Assembly (NCBI GenBank): GCA_964489525.1
Contig: CAZAYY010000009.1
Location: 1 to 64,000 of the forward strand
Length of the DNA stretch: 64,000 nucleotides
Source: CAZAYY01 sp964489525
Lineage (GTDB): Bacteria; Chloroflexota; Anaerolineae; Anaerolineales; JABWBV01
Direction of reading: 5' to 3'
Made by a program: the position numbers and the translations under genes. This document shows positions 36,624 to 45,535 of the stretch, piece by piece. Numbering within the stretch: position 1 is the first letter of the stretch; every line of letters begins with the position of its first letter. The notes beneath the pieces are model-generated. The model saw only the letters and a list, made by a program, of their open reading frames with translations. It made no database searches and was not told the origin of the DNA.

Positions 36624-36687
36624 CAGTTTTGCTTATGCCCGTTCCAGGTGGTGCGGGTAAAATTTTTTTTGTTGAGATGAATTTAAG

Positions 36688-38667
36688 ATGACAATGATTG
36701 AACCGGAACCGCAATCCTCGACCCCGGTTTTTGAGCAGGCTTATGAAGAGCCACCCAAAATAACCTGGCGTTCTCGCCTGATTGGCCGCCCCTTACCCAC
36801 TGCCGATGCCCCCCACCAGACCATTGGTAAAGCCGTTGGCCTGGCGGTTTTTGCATCGGATGCCCTTTCGTCTACGGCCTACGCTACCCAGGAAATTCTG
36901 GTGGTCCTTGCATTGGCGGGCACCACCGCCTTCGGCCTGGCCTTCCCGATTTCGCTGATGATTGTCACTTTGCTGGCAATTGTTGCCATTTCTTACGAAC
37001 AAACCATCCATGCCTACCCTGGTGGGGGTGGGGCATATATTGTCGCTCGCGACAACCTGGGCATTCGCCCTGCCCAGGTGGCTGGTGCGGCGCTGTTGAC
37101 GGACTACATCCTCACTGTGGCTGTGTCCATTTCATCGGGTGTCAATCAAATCACATCTGCCTTTAATGACCTTTACCCCTACCGCGTGCCCATTGCGGTT
37201 GTGTTGGTCATGTTCATCATGCTGGTAAACCTTCGGGGTGTGCGAGAATCTGGCATTGCTTTTTCAATCCCGACCTACTTTTTTGTTGCGGCCATGTTTA
37301 TCACGGTGGGAGTCGGTTTATTTCGATATTTTTCAGGTTCGTTGGGGGTGGTTTTAGACCCGCCCCACATGGTTCATACAGCGGTTTCGGTTCTGACACC
37401 CTTTTTATTTCTACATGCCTTTGCCAACGGCACGACAGCCCTGACCGGGATTGAAGCCATTTCCAACGGCATTACTGCCTTTAAAGAACCGCGCAGCCGC
37501 AATGCTGGCATTACCTTAATCTGGATGGCAGTTATCCTCTCTTCGCTGTTCATTGGCATCACCTTCCTGGCCGTGCAAATTGGCGCTGTGCCCAGTGAGG
37601 AAGAGACGGTTGTCTCTCAGCTCATCCGGACAGTGTATGGCAGCCGCAATTTTCTGTATTTCATTACCATTTCTGCGACTACGGTTATCCTGATTATGGC
37701 GGCGAACACCGCTTTTGCCGATTTCCCCCGCCTCAGTGCGCTCGTGGCCGCCGATGGCTTTTTGCCCCGCCAGCTGACCTATCGTGGTTCTCGCCTGGTT
37801 TATTCTTATGGCATTGTTGCCCTGGCTGGCCTGGCCTCTTTGTTGATCATTGTATTTCAAGCCAGTGTCAGCGGGCTCATTCCGCTCTATGCCATTGGGG
37901 TTTTCCTCTCCTTTACCCTGTCTCAAACCGGGATGACCCGCCGCTGGTTGAAAAGCGGGCGGCTTGTTCCCGGTCAGGAAGTTAAAGAGCATGGTTCCGT
38001 GCTGCATTACGACCCCAAATGGCGTTTGAAGATGATTCTCAATGGGTTTGGTGCGGTTTGTACCGCCGTGGTGATGCTGGTTTTTGCCTATACCAAGTTC
38101 GCGGAAGGTGCATGGGTTGTCATCATCATTATCCCGACTCTGGTCGTCATGTTTTACAGCATCCATCGCCATTATCGCGTGGTTGCCAACGCCCTTTCGC
38201 TGGAACAGTATGGCGAACCCCTGCGGACTGGTCGTCACCGGGTGGTGATCTTAATTGGTGGTGTCCACAAAGGCGCCCTCAAAGCGTTAAATTATGGCCG
38301 TTCGATTTCCCACGATGTGACGGCTGTGCACGTTTCGCTGGACAGTGAGGAAACCAAAAAAATCCGGCAAAAGTGGGAAACCTGGGGCCAGGGTACCCGC
38401 CTGGTGGTATTGGATTCGCCCTACCGTCTGTTGGTGGAGCCAGTGTTGGAATATATCAGCGGCCTCGCCGACCGCCTTCAGCCAAACGAAACGATTACTA
38501 TCATTGTGCCCCAATTCGGCCCGGTGAAGCTAACCACTCGATTTTTACATACGAGTACAGCCGAATGGTTGCGCAAAGAACTCTTGTTCAAACCCGGTAT
38601 TGTCATTACAGAGGTGCCCTACACCATAGACGACTCGGTTGAACTGACCAAGGAGCAAAATTCATGA
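36688..38667 (+). CDS. KimA-type potassium importer (APC superfamily), copy 1
   Basis: 659 residues, 12 membrane segments (about 60-490) and a cytosolic C-terminal domain. The N-terminal block AVFASDALSSTAYATQE keeps the Asp and Tyr seven residues apart that bind K+ in Bacillus KimA (Asp36/Tyr43), and IHAYPGGGGAYIVARDNLG is also typical. It imports K+ with protons. The stop overlaps the next gene by 4 bases. In Bacillus the C-terminal domain binds c-di-AMP; here the next two genes encode TrkA-type regulators. AAG/GAG is a weak Shine-Dalgarno. Confidence 0.88.
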   Translation: MTMIEPEPQSSTPVFEQAYEEPPKITWRSRLIGRPLPTADAPHQTIGKAVGLAVFASDALSSTAYATQEILVVLALAGTTAFGLAFPISLMIVTLLAIVAISYEQTIHAYPGGGGAYIVARDNLGIRPAQVAGAALLTDYILTVAVSISSGVNQITSAFNDLYPYRVPIAVVLVMFIMLVNLRGVRESGIAFSIPTYFFVAAMFITVGVGLFRYFSGSLGVVLDPPHMVHTAVSVLTPFLFLHAFANGTTALTGIEAISNGITAFKEPRSRNAGITLIWMAVILSSLFIGITFLAVQIGAVPSEEETVVSQLIRTVYGSRNFLYFITISATTVILIMAANTAFADFPRLSALVAADGFLPRQLTYRGSRLVYSYGIVALAGLASLLIIVFQASVSGLIPLYAIGVFLSFTLSQTGMTRRWLKSGRLVPGQEVKEHGSVLHYDPKWRLKMILNGFGAVCTAVVMLVFAYTKFAEGAWVVIIIIPTLVVMFYSIHRHYRVVANALSLEQYGEPLRTGRHRVVILIGGVHKGALKALNYGRSISHDVTAVHVSLDSEETKKIRQKWETWGQGTRLVVLDSPYRLLVEPVLEYISGLADRLQPNETITIIVPQFGPVKLTTRFLHTSTAEWLRKELLFKPGIVITEVPYTIDDSVELTKEQNS

Positions 38668-39344
38668 AATCCCTGAATGTCATTATCGTTGGCTGCGGCC
38701 GGATGGGTTCTGAACTGGCCCACCGCCTCTTTCAGCAGGGTCACCAGGTCGTTGTTGTAGATGAAAATCCACAATCCTTCAACCTGCTGCCCCCCGATTT
38801 TCGCGGGCGTACGGTTCCGGGTGACGCCCTAAACCAGGGCGTTTTAGAACGGGCTGGTATCAAACCCAATGGCAAACCCGCTGATGCCCTGGTGGCAACC
38901 ACCGCTTCCGATTCGGTTAACGTGGTTCTGGCTCAAATTGCCCGGCAAATTTACCATGTGCCCCATGTGGTAGCCCGCAACTACGATGTTCACTTTCGAG
39001 CATTGTATGAAATGTTTGGAATCCAGGTGGTCAGTTCGATTGCCTGGTCGGCGCAGCGCATTGAGGAGATGATTTATCATGCCAACTTGCGCATCGTTTT
39101 TTCGGCGGGCAACGGCGAAGTAGAAATTTATGAAGTGTTGGTTCCATCCCGCTGGGAAGGCTGCCTGATTCAGAACATGCTCCCCCCCGATTGCGCTGTG
39201 GTTGCCCTCACTCGCGGCGGACGGGCCATTCTGCCCCACGCCCAATCCACTTTGCTGGAGGGTGATTTGTTGCACGTCAGCGCCAACCTGCAAGGCGCAA
39301 ATGCCCTGGCCGAAGCCCTGGCAAAGGTTCAAACGGAGGAATAA
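38664..39344 (+). CDS. trkA: TrkA-family potassium-uptake regulator (copy 1)
   Basis: 226 residues. An N-terminal RCK/TrkA-N Rossmann domain has NVIIVGCGRMGSELAHRL and the acidic pocket residue in VVVDENP, so it probably binds NAD(H). It ends in a TrkA-C domain (about 140-220) with the run NMLPPDCAVVALTRGGRAILP. Here it is embedded with KimA-type permeases rather than TrkH. Its start overlaps the KimA stop (ATGA) and it ends 2 bases before the second TrkA gene. Confidence 0.9.
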   Translation: MKSLNVIIVGCGRMGSELAHRLFQQGHQVVVVDENPQSFNLLPPDFRGRTVPGDALNQGVLERAGIKPNGKPADALVATTASDSVNVVLAQIARQIYHVPHVVARNYDVHFRALYEMFGIQVVSSIAWSAQRIEEMIYHANLRIVFSAGNGEVEIYEVLVPSRWEGCLIQNMLPPDCAVVALTRGGRAILPHAQSTLLEGDLLHVSANLQGANALAEALAKVQTEE

Positions 39345-39346
39345 CC

Positions 39347-40030
39347 ATGTTTGTGATTATTGTTGGAGGCGGTCGAACAGGCACTCAATTGGCTTCCCTT
39401 CTCAAAAACCAGAATCACCGGGTGCACCTGATTGAAAACCGCCCTGAAATTCTCTCCCGGCTGCATCTCGAACTGCCCACTGAATTGATTGTGGAGGGCG
39501 AGCCCACCGATCCAGGTGTTCTTGAACATGCCGGAGCGCGCCAGGCCAATGTGCTTGTGGCCGCCACACCCAATGATGCGGACAACCTGGTGATCAGCGC
39601 ATTGGCCCGCCAGAAATTTTCGGTGCCGCGCATTATCGCTCGCATCAACGACCCCCGCAATGCCTGGCTTTACACCCCCGTTTTTTCGGTGGATGTTGCC
39701 CTGAACCAGGCGGAAATTTTTGCCCGCCTGATTGAAGAAGAAATGTCTCTTGGGGATATGATGACCCTGCTTAAACTGCGCCGGGGAAATTTCTCCTTGG
39801 TGGAAGAAAAAATTGCGCCTGATGCCATTGCGGTGGGTCAATCGGTTAAAGACCTTAACCTGCCTCCCAACTGCACCCTGGCGGCGATTATTCGCCATGG
39901 TGAACTGATTGTGCCGCGCGGCGATACCGTGCTTGAAGCGGAAGATGAGGTTTTGGCAGTTACCGATCGCCCCAGCGCAGCGCAGCTTGAGGCGCTGTTT
40001 GCTTTTAAGAATTACCCGGATCGAAGTTGA
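39347..40030 (+). CDS. trkA: TrkA-family potassium-uptake regulator (copy 2)
   Basis: 227 residues. The Rossmann motif FVIIVGGGRTGTQLASLL, then LIENRP for nucleotide binding, and a TrkA-C domain (about 140-220, LPPNCTLAAIIRHGELIVP). The pair resembles the CglK/TrkA-duplicated arrangement, but with separate chains. GGAGGA precedes the ATG. Two tandem RCK proteins could form a hetero-octameric ring or serve the two flanking KimA permeases separately (inference). Confidence 0.9.
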   Translation: MFVIIVGGGRTGTQLASLLKNQNHRVHLIENRPEILSRLHLELPTELIVEGEPTDPGVLEHAGARQANVLVAATPNDADNLVISALARQKFSVPRIIARINDPRNAWLYTPVFSVDVALNQAEIFARLIEEEMSLGDMMTLLKLRRGNFSLVEEKIAPDAIAVGQSVKDLNLPPNCTLAAIIRHGELIVPRGDTVLEAEDEVLAVTDRPSAAQLEALFAFKNYPDRS

Positions 40031-40049
40031 TCCCCTCATATAACCTGGT

Positions 40050-40077
40050 TTAAAGCAAGCCAAAAAGCTTGCTTTAA
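40050..40077. terminator. Hairpin between trkA and second kimA
   Basis: TTAAAGCAAGC (40050-40060), loop CAAAAA and GCTTGCTTTAA (40067-40077) make a perfect 11-bp stem. The following GATGGATTTATTTTG is only weakly T-rich. It may dampen read-through into the second KimA gene 49 bases downstream. Confidence 0.55.
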
Positions 40078-40125
40078 GATGGATTTATTTTGATTTGAAA
40101 TGCAATTCGAAAATCAAGGTGTTCT

Positions 40126-42141
40126 ATGAAATTGGCTCAAATTAAACGCTGGCTCATTGGCGAGCCTTTCCCCACCAGTATGGAAGTCCATGAGCGCTTG
40201 GATAAAGTGCGTGGGCTGGCTGTGTTCGCCTCTGATCCGATCAGCAGCAATGCCTACGCCACCGAAGCTATTATGCATGTGCTCATCATTTTAGGCAGCG
40301 GTGCACTCAGTTTAACCCTCCCGATTGGAATGGGAGTGGCTTTTTTGGTTCTGATTGTCATATTTAGTTATATACAAACCATTTTGCACTATCCCGATGG
40401 TGGTGGGGCGTATATTGTTTCCAAAGACAACCTGGGCACGATTCCATCGCTCATTGCGGGTGCAGCGCTTTTGTTGGATTATATTCTTACAGTTTCGGTT
40501 TCATCCGCAGCGGGAGTTCGGGCGGTTACTTCTGCCATTCCTGAGTTATTTGAATACCGGGTTTTTCTTGCCATTGGCGCCATTGCGTTTATTACCTGGA
40601 TGAATCTTCGCGGGGTTCGAGAAAGCGGCACGATTTTTGCCTTTCCCACATATGCTTTTGTCGCGGGTGGGTTGGTCGTGATTGGCATAGGGCTGCTCCG
40701 ATATGCGGGATTGTTTGGTTTGGAACCCCTCCATCCCATCCCCCACCAGGTTGAAGCCCAGGTTGAGCTCGTGGGGTTTGCATATGTCTGGCTGCTTTTA
40801 CGGGCTTTTGCGGGTGGTTGTACAGCGCTTACAGGAATTGAAGCCATTAGCAATGGGGTAAAGGCTTTCAAAAAGCCTGAAGCGAAAAATGCCGCCATTA
40901 CCATGGTGGCTATGGGTTTGATGGCAATGACCCTCTTTATTGGGATTACCTTTCTTGCCACGCATCTTCAATTGGTCCCCAATGAGGAGGAGAGTATCCT
41001 TTCTCAAATGACCAGTGAAATTGCAGGAAGAGGGTTTTTGTATTTTTGGGTTCAGTTTTTTACAGCCAGCATCTTGTTTCTGGCGGCCAATACCGGTTAC
41101 CAGGATTTTCCTCGTTTGAGTTCCTATCTGGCTCAGGATGGTTTCATGCCGCGCTGGATGAGCCGTCTGGGTGAGCGGTTGGTTTATTCCAGTGGAATTG
41201 TTACGCTTGCAATTTTGGCCTCATTAATGGTGATTGTTTTTCAAGCCGATGAAATTGCGATGCTCCCTTTATATGCGCTCGGCGTTATGATGAGTTTTAC
41301 CCTTTCTCAATCGGGGATGTTTCGGCTTATGGGTCGCATCAGTCACTTGAAGCCTGGTGAACACATTCGAACGGAATGCACAACCATTCATTATGAAAAA
41401 GGCGCAAAATGGAAGAGGGTCTTAAATGGTTTTGGGGCTTTGTTTACCGGAGTTGTCCTCATTATCTTAATCGCCACCAAGTTTATTTATGGCGCCTGGA
41501 TTATTGTTGCAGCCATCCCGTTGTTGGTGATTTTGTTCCTATCGATTCAGAAGCATTATCAAACCGTCTCCGCCTCGCTTTCCACGCGCAACCTGGACAT
41601 CAATCATTTTCCGAGCGTGGCCAATGTGGTTGTCGTTCCCATTGGGGATGTTCACAAAGGCACGCTCATGGCTTTGCAGTATGCCAAACGCCTGTCAACG
41701 GATGTCCGGGCCGTTTGCATCACCACCTCCCCTGAGATGCGCGAACGCCTTGAAAAACGCTGGAACCGTTTTCCGCATATTACCAATGACGTCCAATTGG
41801 TATGTATTGAATATGATTACCGCGATATTCTCACGCCCCTGGTGGATTATATTGTGCATGTCAACGATATTGAGTTCCCCAACCAGATGACCACGGTTGT
41901 GGTGCCTGAATTTGTTGCTGAAAATCAATTCGCCCGGCTGCTGCACAACCAGACGGCGTTGATGCTCCAGTTAAAGCTGCTGAATTATCCGGATGTTTTG
42001 ATTATTGAGGTGCCTTACCATATTGGGGTCAACCGCATCATGGACCGGCGCCCCCAAACCCATCCGCTTGAAAACCAGGAAACTAACATTGCCCCAAGCC
42101 CTGCCCAGCAAGGGGGCCAGGGCGAGGAAAATGGATCGTAA
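40126..42141 (+). CDS. KimA-type potassium importer (APC superfamily), copy 2
   Basis: 671 residues, same layout as the first copy: AVFASDPISSNAYATEA at the K+ site (Asp and Tyr seven apart), ILHYPDGGGAYIVSKDNLG, 12 membrane segments and a C-terminal cytosolic domain with VVVPIGDVHKGTLMALQYAKRL. Codon use is visibly more A/T-rich at third positions than neighbouring genes, which hints at different history. The last 18 or so residues (APSPAQQGGQGEENGS) are read from what looks like a copy of the dispersed palindromic repeat (42095-42130). No strong Shine-Dalgarno. Confidence 0.87.
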   Translation: MKLAQIKRWLIGEPFPTSMEVHERLDKVRGLAVFASDPISSNAYATEAIMHVLIILGSGALSLTLPIGMGVAFLVLIVIFSYIQTILHYPDGGGAYIVSKDNLGTIPSLIAGAALLLDYILTVSVSSAAGVRAVTSAIPELFEYRVFLAIGAIAFITWMNLRGVRESGTIFAFPTYAFVAGGLVVIGIGLLRYAGLFGLEPLHPIPHQVEAQVELVGFAYVWLLLRAFAGGCTALTGIEAISNGVKAFKKPEAKNAAITMVAMGLMAMTLFIGITFLATHLQLVPNEEESILSQMTSEIAGRGFLYFWVQFFTASILFLAANTGYQDFPRLSSYLAQDGFMPRWMSRLGERLVYSSGIVTLAILASLMVIVFQADEIAMLPLYALGVMMSFTLSQSGMFRLMGRISHLKPGEHIRTECTTIHYEKGAKWKRVLNGFGALFTGVVLIILIATKFIYGAWIIVAAIPLLVILFLSIQKHYQTVSASLSTRNLDINHFPSVANVVVVPIGDVHKGTLMALQYAKRLSTDVRAVCITTSPEMRERLEKRWNRFPHITNDVQLVCIEYDYRDILTPLVDYIVHVNDIEFPNQMTTVVVPEFVAENQFARLLHNQTALMLQLKLLNYPDVLIIEVPYHIGVNRIMDRRPQTHPLENQETNIAPSPAQQGGQGEENGS

Positions 42142-42229
42142 GGTTCGTTTCTCCGGGTCTGCTTGCTAGCGCTTATCACCCGCCTGGCGTTGAAAGGGCC
42201 ACCACCTTGCTGCCAGGGCAGGTGGGCTG

Positions 42230-43975
42230 TTAAGAGAGCGATGATGTGTTTGCAACCACGTTCAGAAAGGTTTGAACAATTTCCGGGTCAAAATGTTTCC
42301 CGGACTCATTTAAGATGTACTCTAATGCTTTGTTTTTCGGATAAGCCATCCGGTAAGGCCGGTTGCTGCGCAAGGCGCTCCATACATCCACCACAGCAAA
42401 AATCCGGGCAGCCAGGGGGATTTCTTTTCCTTGGATGCCAAACGGATAGCCGCTGCCATCGTATCGCTCGTGGTGATAGCAGGGAATATCCAGGGCTGGC
42501 TGCAAGTAGGGGATTTGGGAAAGCATTTCATGGGCATACACCGGGTGCATCCGCATAATTTCCATTTCTTTATCGGTCAATGGCCCTGGTTTTAGCAAGA
42601 TGGCATCTGGAATACCTACCTTGCCAATGTCGTGGAGCAGCGCCCCGCGTTCGATGTGGATGAGCTGTTCTTCAGGAACCCCCAGGGCTTTCGCCATTTT
42701 CATGGTCAGAGAAACCACTTCCCGGCTGTGGTCTTCGGTTTCCTTGTCGCGCAGGGCAAGCGCCTTGGCCCAACCCTCCAAGGTGAGGGTATAGGCGGCT
42801 TCAAGTTCCTGGTTGGTTTTTTCGAGGTCTTTGAGAAGTTCGGCCTGGTTGATGGTGCTGGCCTGCAGGGCAATTTCGGCCTGTTCTCGCTCCATTTCAC
42901 CGGCCGCACGCCCGGCGAAAATCCGTAAAATGGCCTGGGTTTGTTCCAGTTCGCCAACGGGTCTCCGGCTCATCACCACAACCAGCCCCAAGGCCTGGCC
43001 ATTTGTGTTAAACAAGGGCACGCCCATGTAGCATTGAACCCCCATGTCTTTTAATCCATTGTCATCAGGAAACAACTGCTGCACATTTTCTGGGTAAACA
43101 CAAATCGTTTTTCCAACAACCGTCTGGCATGGTGTTCCGGGCAGCGGGTAGGAAAAGTTATTCTGAAGTTCGCCATCGCGGCAGAATGCCAGGGTTTGAA
43201 CCTGGTTGGCGTTGGGGCCAACCACTTTGCCCACAAAAGCAAAATTCACATTGAGGGTTTTGGTTAACTGCACCACCAACGATTCGAAGAAAGCCTGCCC
43301 GGTGGCGGTGGAAATGCTTTCGGCGATGGTTTGCAGGGTGGCAGCAGCCTGCTGGGCAGCCTGCGCGGCCTGGTCTCGTTCTTGAACTTGCTGCTGTAGG
43401 GCTTCGGCCAGCTCTTCTGCACTGTGCAGACTGGTGATGATTTTGCGTTTGGTGTACCATTGCAAAAGGCTGATCGAACCAAGCATGATGCCGTAAGGGA
43501 CCGCCGTGATAAAAATATCCTGGATGTTCCGGGCAAAATGGCGAATATCAATGAAAATGGGCACAAGGATGCAGGCGGCCACAACCACTGCCTGGAAAAA
43601 CCATGGTTGGAATGTAACTGCCAGCAATGCCGAAGCGGTGAACAGCAAAGCCACGGGGGCAGTAAACCCGGATTGTTGGGTGAAAATGATTCCCATGCTG
43701 AACAGTACGGCGATGGGGATTGCGCTGGCAAACCGCCAATGCCCCCGTTTTGCCAGTAAGTAGGCCATGAGGGTAAAGGCGCCAATCACCCCCAGGATCC
43801 AAAGCGGTTCTGGGCCCATCATGTCGCCCATCCAAACCAGGGTGTATAAAAAAGCCATCAAGGCCAGCAGCATCAAGAGCGAACCCAGCACAACCACGCT
43901 GAGAAAACTTTGTAAATCTTGGTTTGGGGCTTTCTTGCCGAAGGTTTTCTGGGTGAGAATTCTTAAACGGTTCAT
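42230..43975 (-). CDS. HD-GYP cyclic-di-GMP phosphodiesterase with membrane and GAF domains
   Basis: 581 residues. Residues 20-180 contain six hydrophobic segments, then a Gln/Ala-rich coiled coil (about 190-220), a GAF-like domain (about 225-375, PCQTVVGKTICVYPENV) and an HD-GYP domain at about 405-575. The HD-GYP signature is complete: DHSREVVSL, LLHDIGKVGIPD, MHPVYAHEML and HHERYDGSGYPFGI. It hydrolyses c-di-GMP, probably under control of a membrane or GAF-detected signal. The ATG at 43975 is used; longer frames run into the kinase upstream. No GGDEF partner is in the window. Confidence 0.92.
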   Translation of the reverse strand: MNRLRILTQKTFGKKAPNQDLQSFLSVVVLGSLLMLLALMAFLYTLVWMGDMMGPEPLWILGVIGAFTLMAYLLAKRGHWRFASAIPIAVLFSMGIIFTQQSGFTAPVALLFTASALLAVTFQPWFFQAVVVAACILVPIFIDIRHFARNIQDIFITAVPYGIMLGSISLLQWYTKRKIITSLHSAEELAEALQQQVQERDQAAQAAQQAAATLQTIAESISTATGQAFFESLVVQLTKTLNVNFAFVGKVVGPNANQVQTLAFCRDGELQNNFSYPLPGTPCQTVVGKTICVYPENVQQLFPDDNGLKDMGVQCYMGVPLFNTNGQALGLVVVMSRRPVGELEQTQAILRIFAGRAAGEMEREQAEIALQASTINQAELLKDLEKTNQELEAAYTLTLEGWAKALALRDKETEDHSREVVSLTMKMAKALGVPEEQLIHIERGALLHDIGKVGIPDAILLKPGPLTDKEMEIMRMHPVYAHEMLSQIPYLQPALDIPCYHHERYDGSGYPFGIQGKEIPLAARIFAVVDVWSALRSNRPYRMAYPKNKALEYILNESGKHFDPEIVQTFLNVVANTSSLS

Positions 43976-43994
43976 TTGATTTTTTGCGAGCAAT

Positions 43995-45134
43995 TTATTC
44001 AGCCTTAGTTTGGTTTGCTTCCAGAATTTTACCAACAATCCGCTCCATCTCTTCTTGCAAAAGTTCCATGGATTGGACGAGTTTAAACTGCGCCCTGGTG
44101 CGTTCCAGGTTGTGTTGGGGACGGTGGATGTGAAAATAGATGTCGCCAAGTAGGAAATCGGTCAGGAAGCGCACACCGTTTTCAAAGGTCATCAGGCGGG
44201 CGGCAAAACTCAACTGGGCGATTTCTTCAGGGGTGAGAATTTGAGCGGCTCCTTCCAAATAACCTTCCACCAGGCTGGCGAACAGAGGCAGTTGAATGTG
44301 AACTTTTTGTAGGTCGCGCTCATCTTCCGGGCTGCTGGCAGCGCCTGTGCGCACCATGTCGCCAAAATCGTAGAGTGCCAACCCGGGCATGGTGGTGTCG
44401 ACGTCGGTGACACACAGCCCCTGGCCGGTTTTCGGGTCTACCAGCAGGTTGTTGATTTTGGTGTCGTTATGAATGGTGCGGGTTGGCAGGCGGCCTGCAG
44501 CCTGCTGGCGGGTAAGGCTGTTGGCCTGCCTGGCCTGGTTGAGGGCAAAGCCAATTTCCGGCCCTGCCAGGATGGCCCGGTTGAGCGGGTCTTTGCCAAT
44601 TGCTGCTTCCAGGGCCGCACAGCGTTTGCCGGTGTGGTGAAAATCTGGGATTGTCTCCTGTAAGGGCTCTCCAGGGAGGTCGGCCAGCAGACGCACAAAC
44701 TCGCCAAATGCCCGGGCCGCTGCGCGCGCCTGCGCCGGGTTTTGGATGGTTTCGAAAGTCTGGGCGTTTTCGATATAGCGATATACCCGCCAAAAGTTCC
44801 CGGCTGCATCCCGGGCAAATGGCCTGCCATCCAACGCCGGGACAATTTGAAGCACCCGCCGCTGCCAATCGGCAATGCCTTGATCCTGTAGTTTTTGCGC
44901 CAGGTGTTGGGTGACCCGGAGGATGTTCGCCATCATGGCTTCCGGGTTTTTGAACACGTTTTCATTGATAAGCTGGAAAATATAGCGCTGTGGTGAAGCG
45001 TTTGCAGACGCCGTCAGGAAGGTCTGGTGGATATGCCCGGTGCCGTAGGCGGCAGCATCCCCCAACCCGCTCTCTACCTGGAAGAGATTCCAGGCGGCTT
45101 TCACTTTGGAAAGGGGATTAGAATGGCGGTCCAT
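43995..45134 (-). CDS. NahK-like phosphotransferase (N-acetylhexosamine kinase/choline-kinase-like)
   Basis: 379 residues, protein-kinase-like fold of the APH/choline kinase group. Early blocks GTGHIHQTFL and YIFQLINENVFKNPEAMMANI are close to Bifidobacterium NahK, which phosphorylates N-acetylhexosamines at C1. The catalytic loop is TIHNDTKINNLLVD and the metal Asp is in VTDVDTTMPG. The ATG at 45134 is used. It lies 19 bases upstream of the HD-GYP gene, so they may be co-transcribed. Substrate is a guess; a sugar or sugar alcohol is most likely. Confidence 0.82.
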   Translation of the reverse strand: MDRHSNPLSKVKAAWNLFQVESGLGDAAAYGTGHIHQTFLTASANASPQRYIFQLINENVFKNPEAMMANILRVTQHLAQKLQDQGIADWQRRVLQIVPALDGRPFARDAAGNFWRVYRYIENAQTFETIQNPAQARAAARAFGEFVRLLADLPGEPLQETIPDFHHTGKRCAALEAAIGKDPLNRAILAGPEIGFALNQARQANSLTRQQAAGRLPTRTIHNDTKINNLLVDPKTGQGLCVTDVDTTMPGLALYDFGDMVRTGAASSPEDERDLQKVHIQLPLFASLVEGYLEGAAQILTPEEIAQLSFAARLMTFENGVRFLTDFLLGDIYFHIHRPQHNLERTRAQFKLVQSMELLQEEMERIVGKILEANQTKAE

Positions 45135-45254
45135 ACCGGAATTATAATGCTCCCTGTGTTTTTGGGGTATGCCCCATGTGTCGGGGATGCACAGGTTTTG
45201 ATCCTGTTGGGCCTGAGATGATGATTCAAAATTTATTGTGGAACCCATGTAGTC

Positions 45255-45296
45255 GCGACTTCAGTCGCTTTCTATTCCCAGGACGACTGAAGTCGC
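45255..45296. repeat. Inverted repeat of the common GACTGAAGTCGC family
   Basis: GCGACTTCAGTCG (45255-45267) and CGACTGAAGTCGC (45284-45296) form a perfect 13-bp stem with a 16-base loop. This exact type of interspersed element is common in Chloroflexota and other environmental bacteria (general knowledge). It is a single copy in this window. Confidence 0.65.
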
Positions 45297-45350
45297 CACT
45301 CCAAAGGGATTTGAAATCATGAGCATAGCCGAACACACCCCAGTGTTAAC

Positions 45351-45381
45351 AAAAACACCCTGGGTTCACCAGGGTGTTTTT
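45351..45381. terminator. Bidirectional terminator (A-run, stem, T-run)
   Basis: AAAAACACCCTGG (45351-45363), loop GTTCA, and CCAGGGTGTTTTT (45369-45381). On the minus strand it lies 22 bases after the tRNA gene and would end its transcript. On the plus strand it has TTTTT too, so it works in both directions. Confidence 0.85.
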
Positions 45382-45400
45382 GTCGGGTTTTTTTATATAG

Positions 45401-45476
<76 letters not shown>

Positions 45477-45535
45477 ACTTTGCTGAGTGATTATATCTTA
45501 GCGCATTGCCTTTGGCAAGGAAAAAGTCGGAAATG

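Noticed and set aside
36448..36687. c-di-AMP (ydaO) riboswitch ahead of KimA
   Set aside because: The leader after the promoter is about 60 bases, too short, and lacks recognisable ydaO motifs.
42976..44149. Longer start of the HD-GYP gene at 44149
   Set aside because: The extra 58 codons overlap the end of the kinase gene, and membrane segments begin soon after the ATG at 43975.
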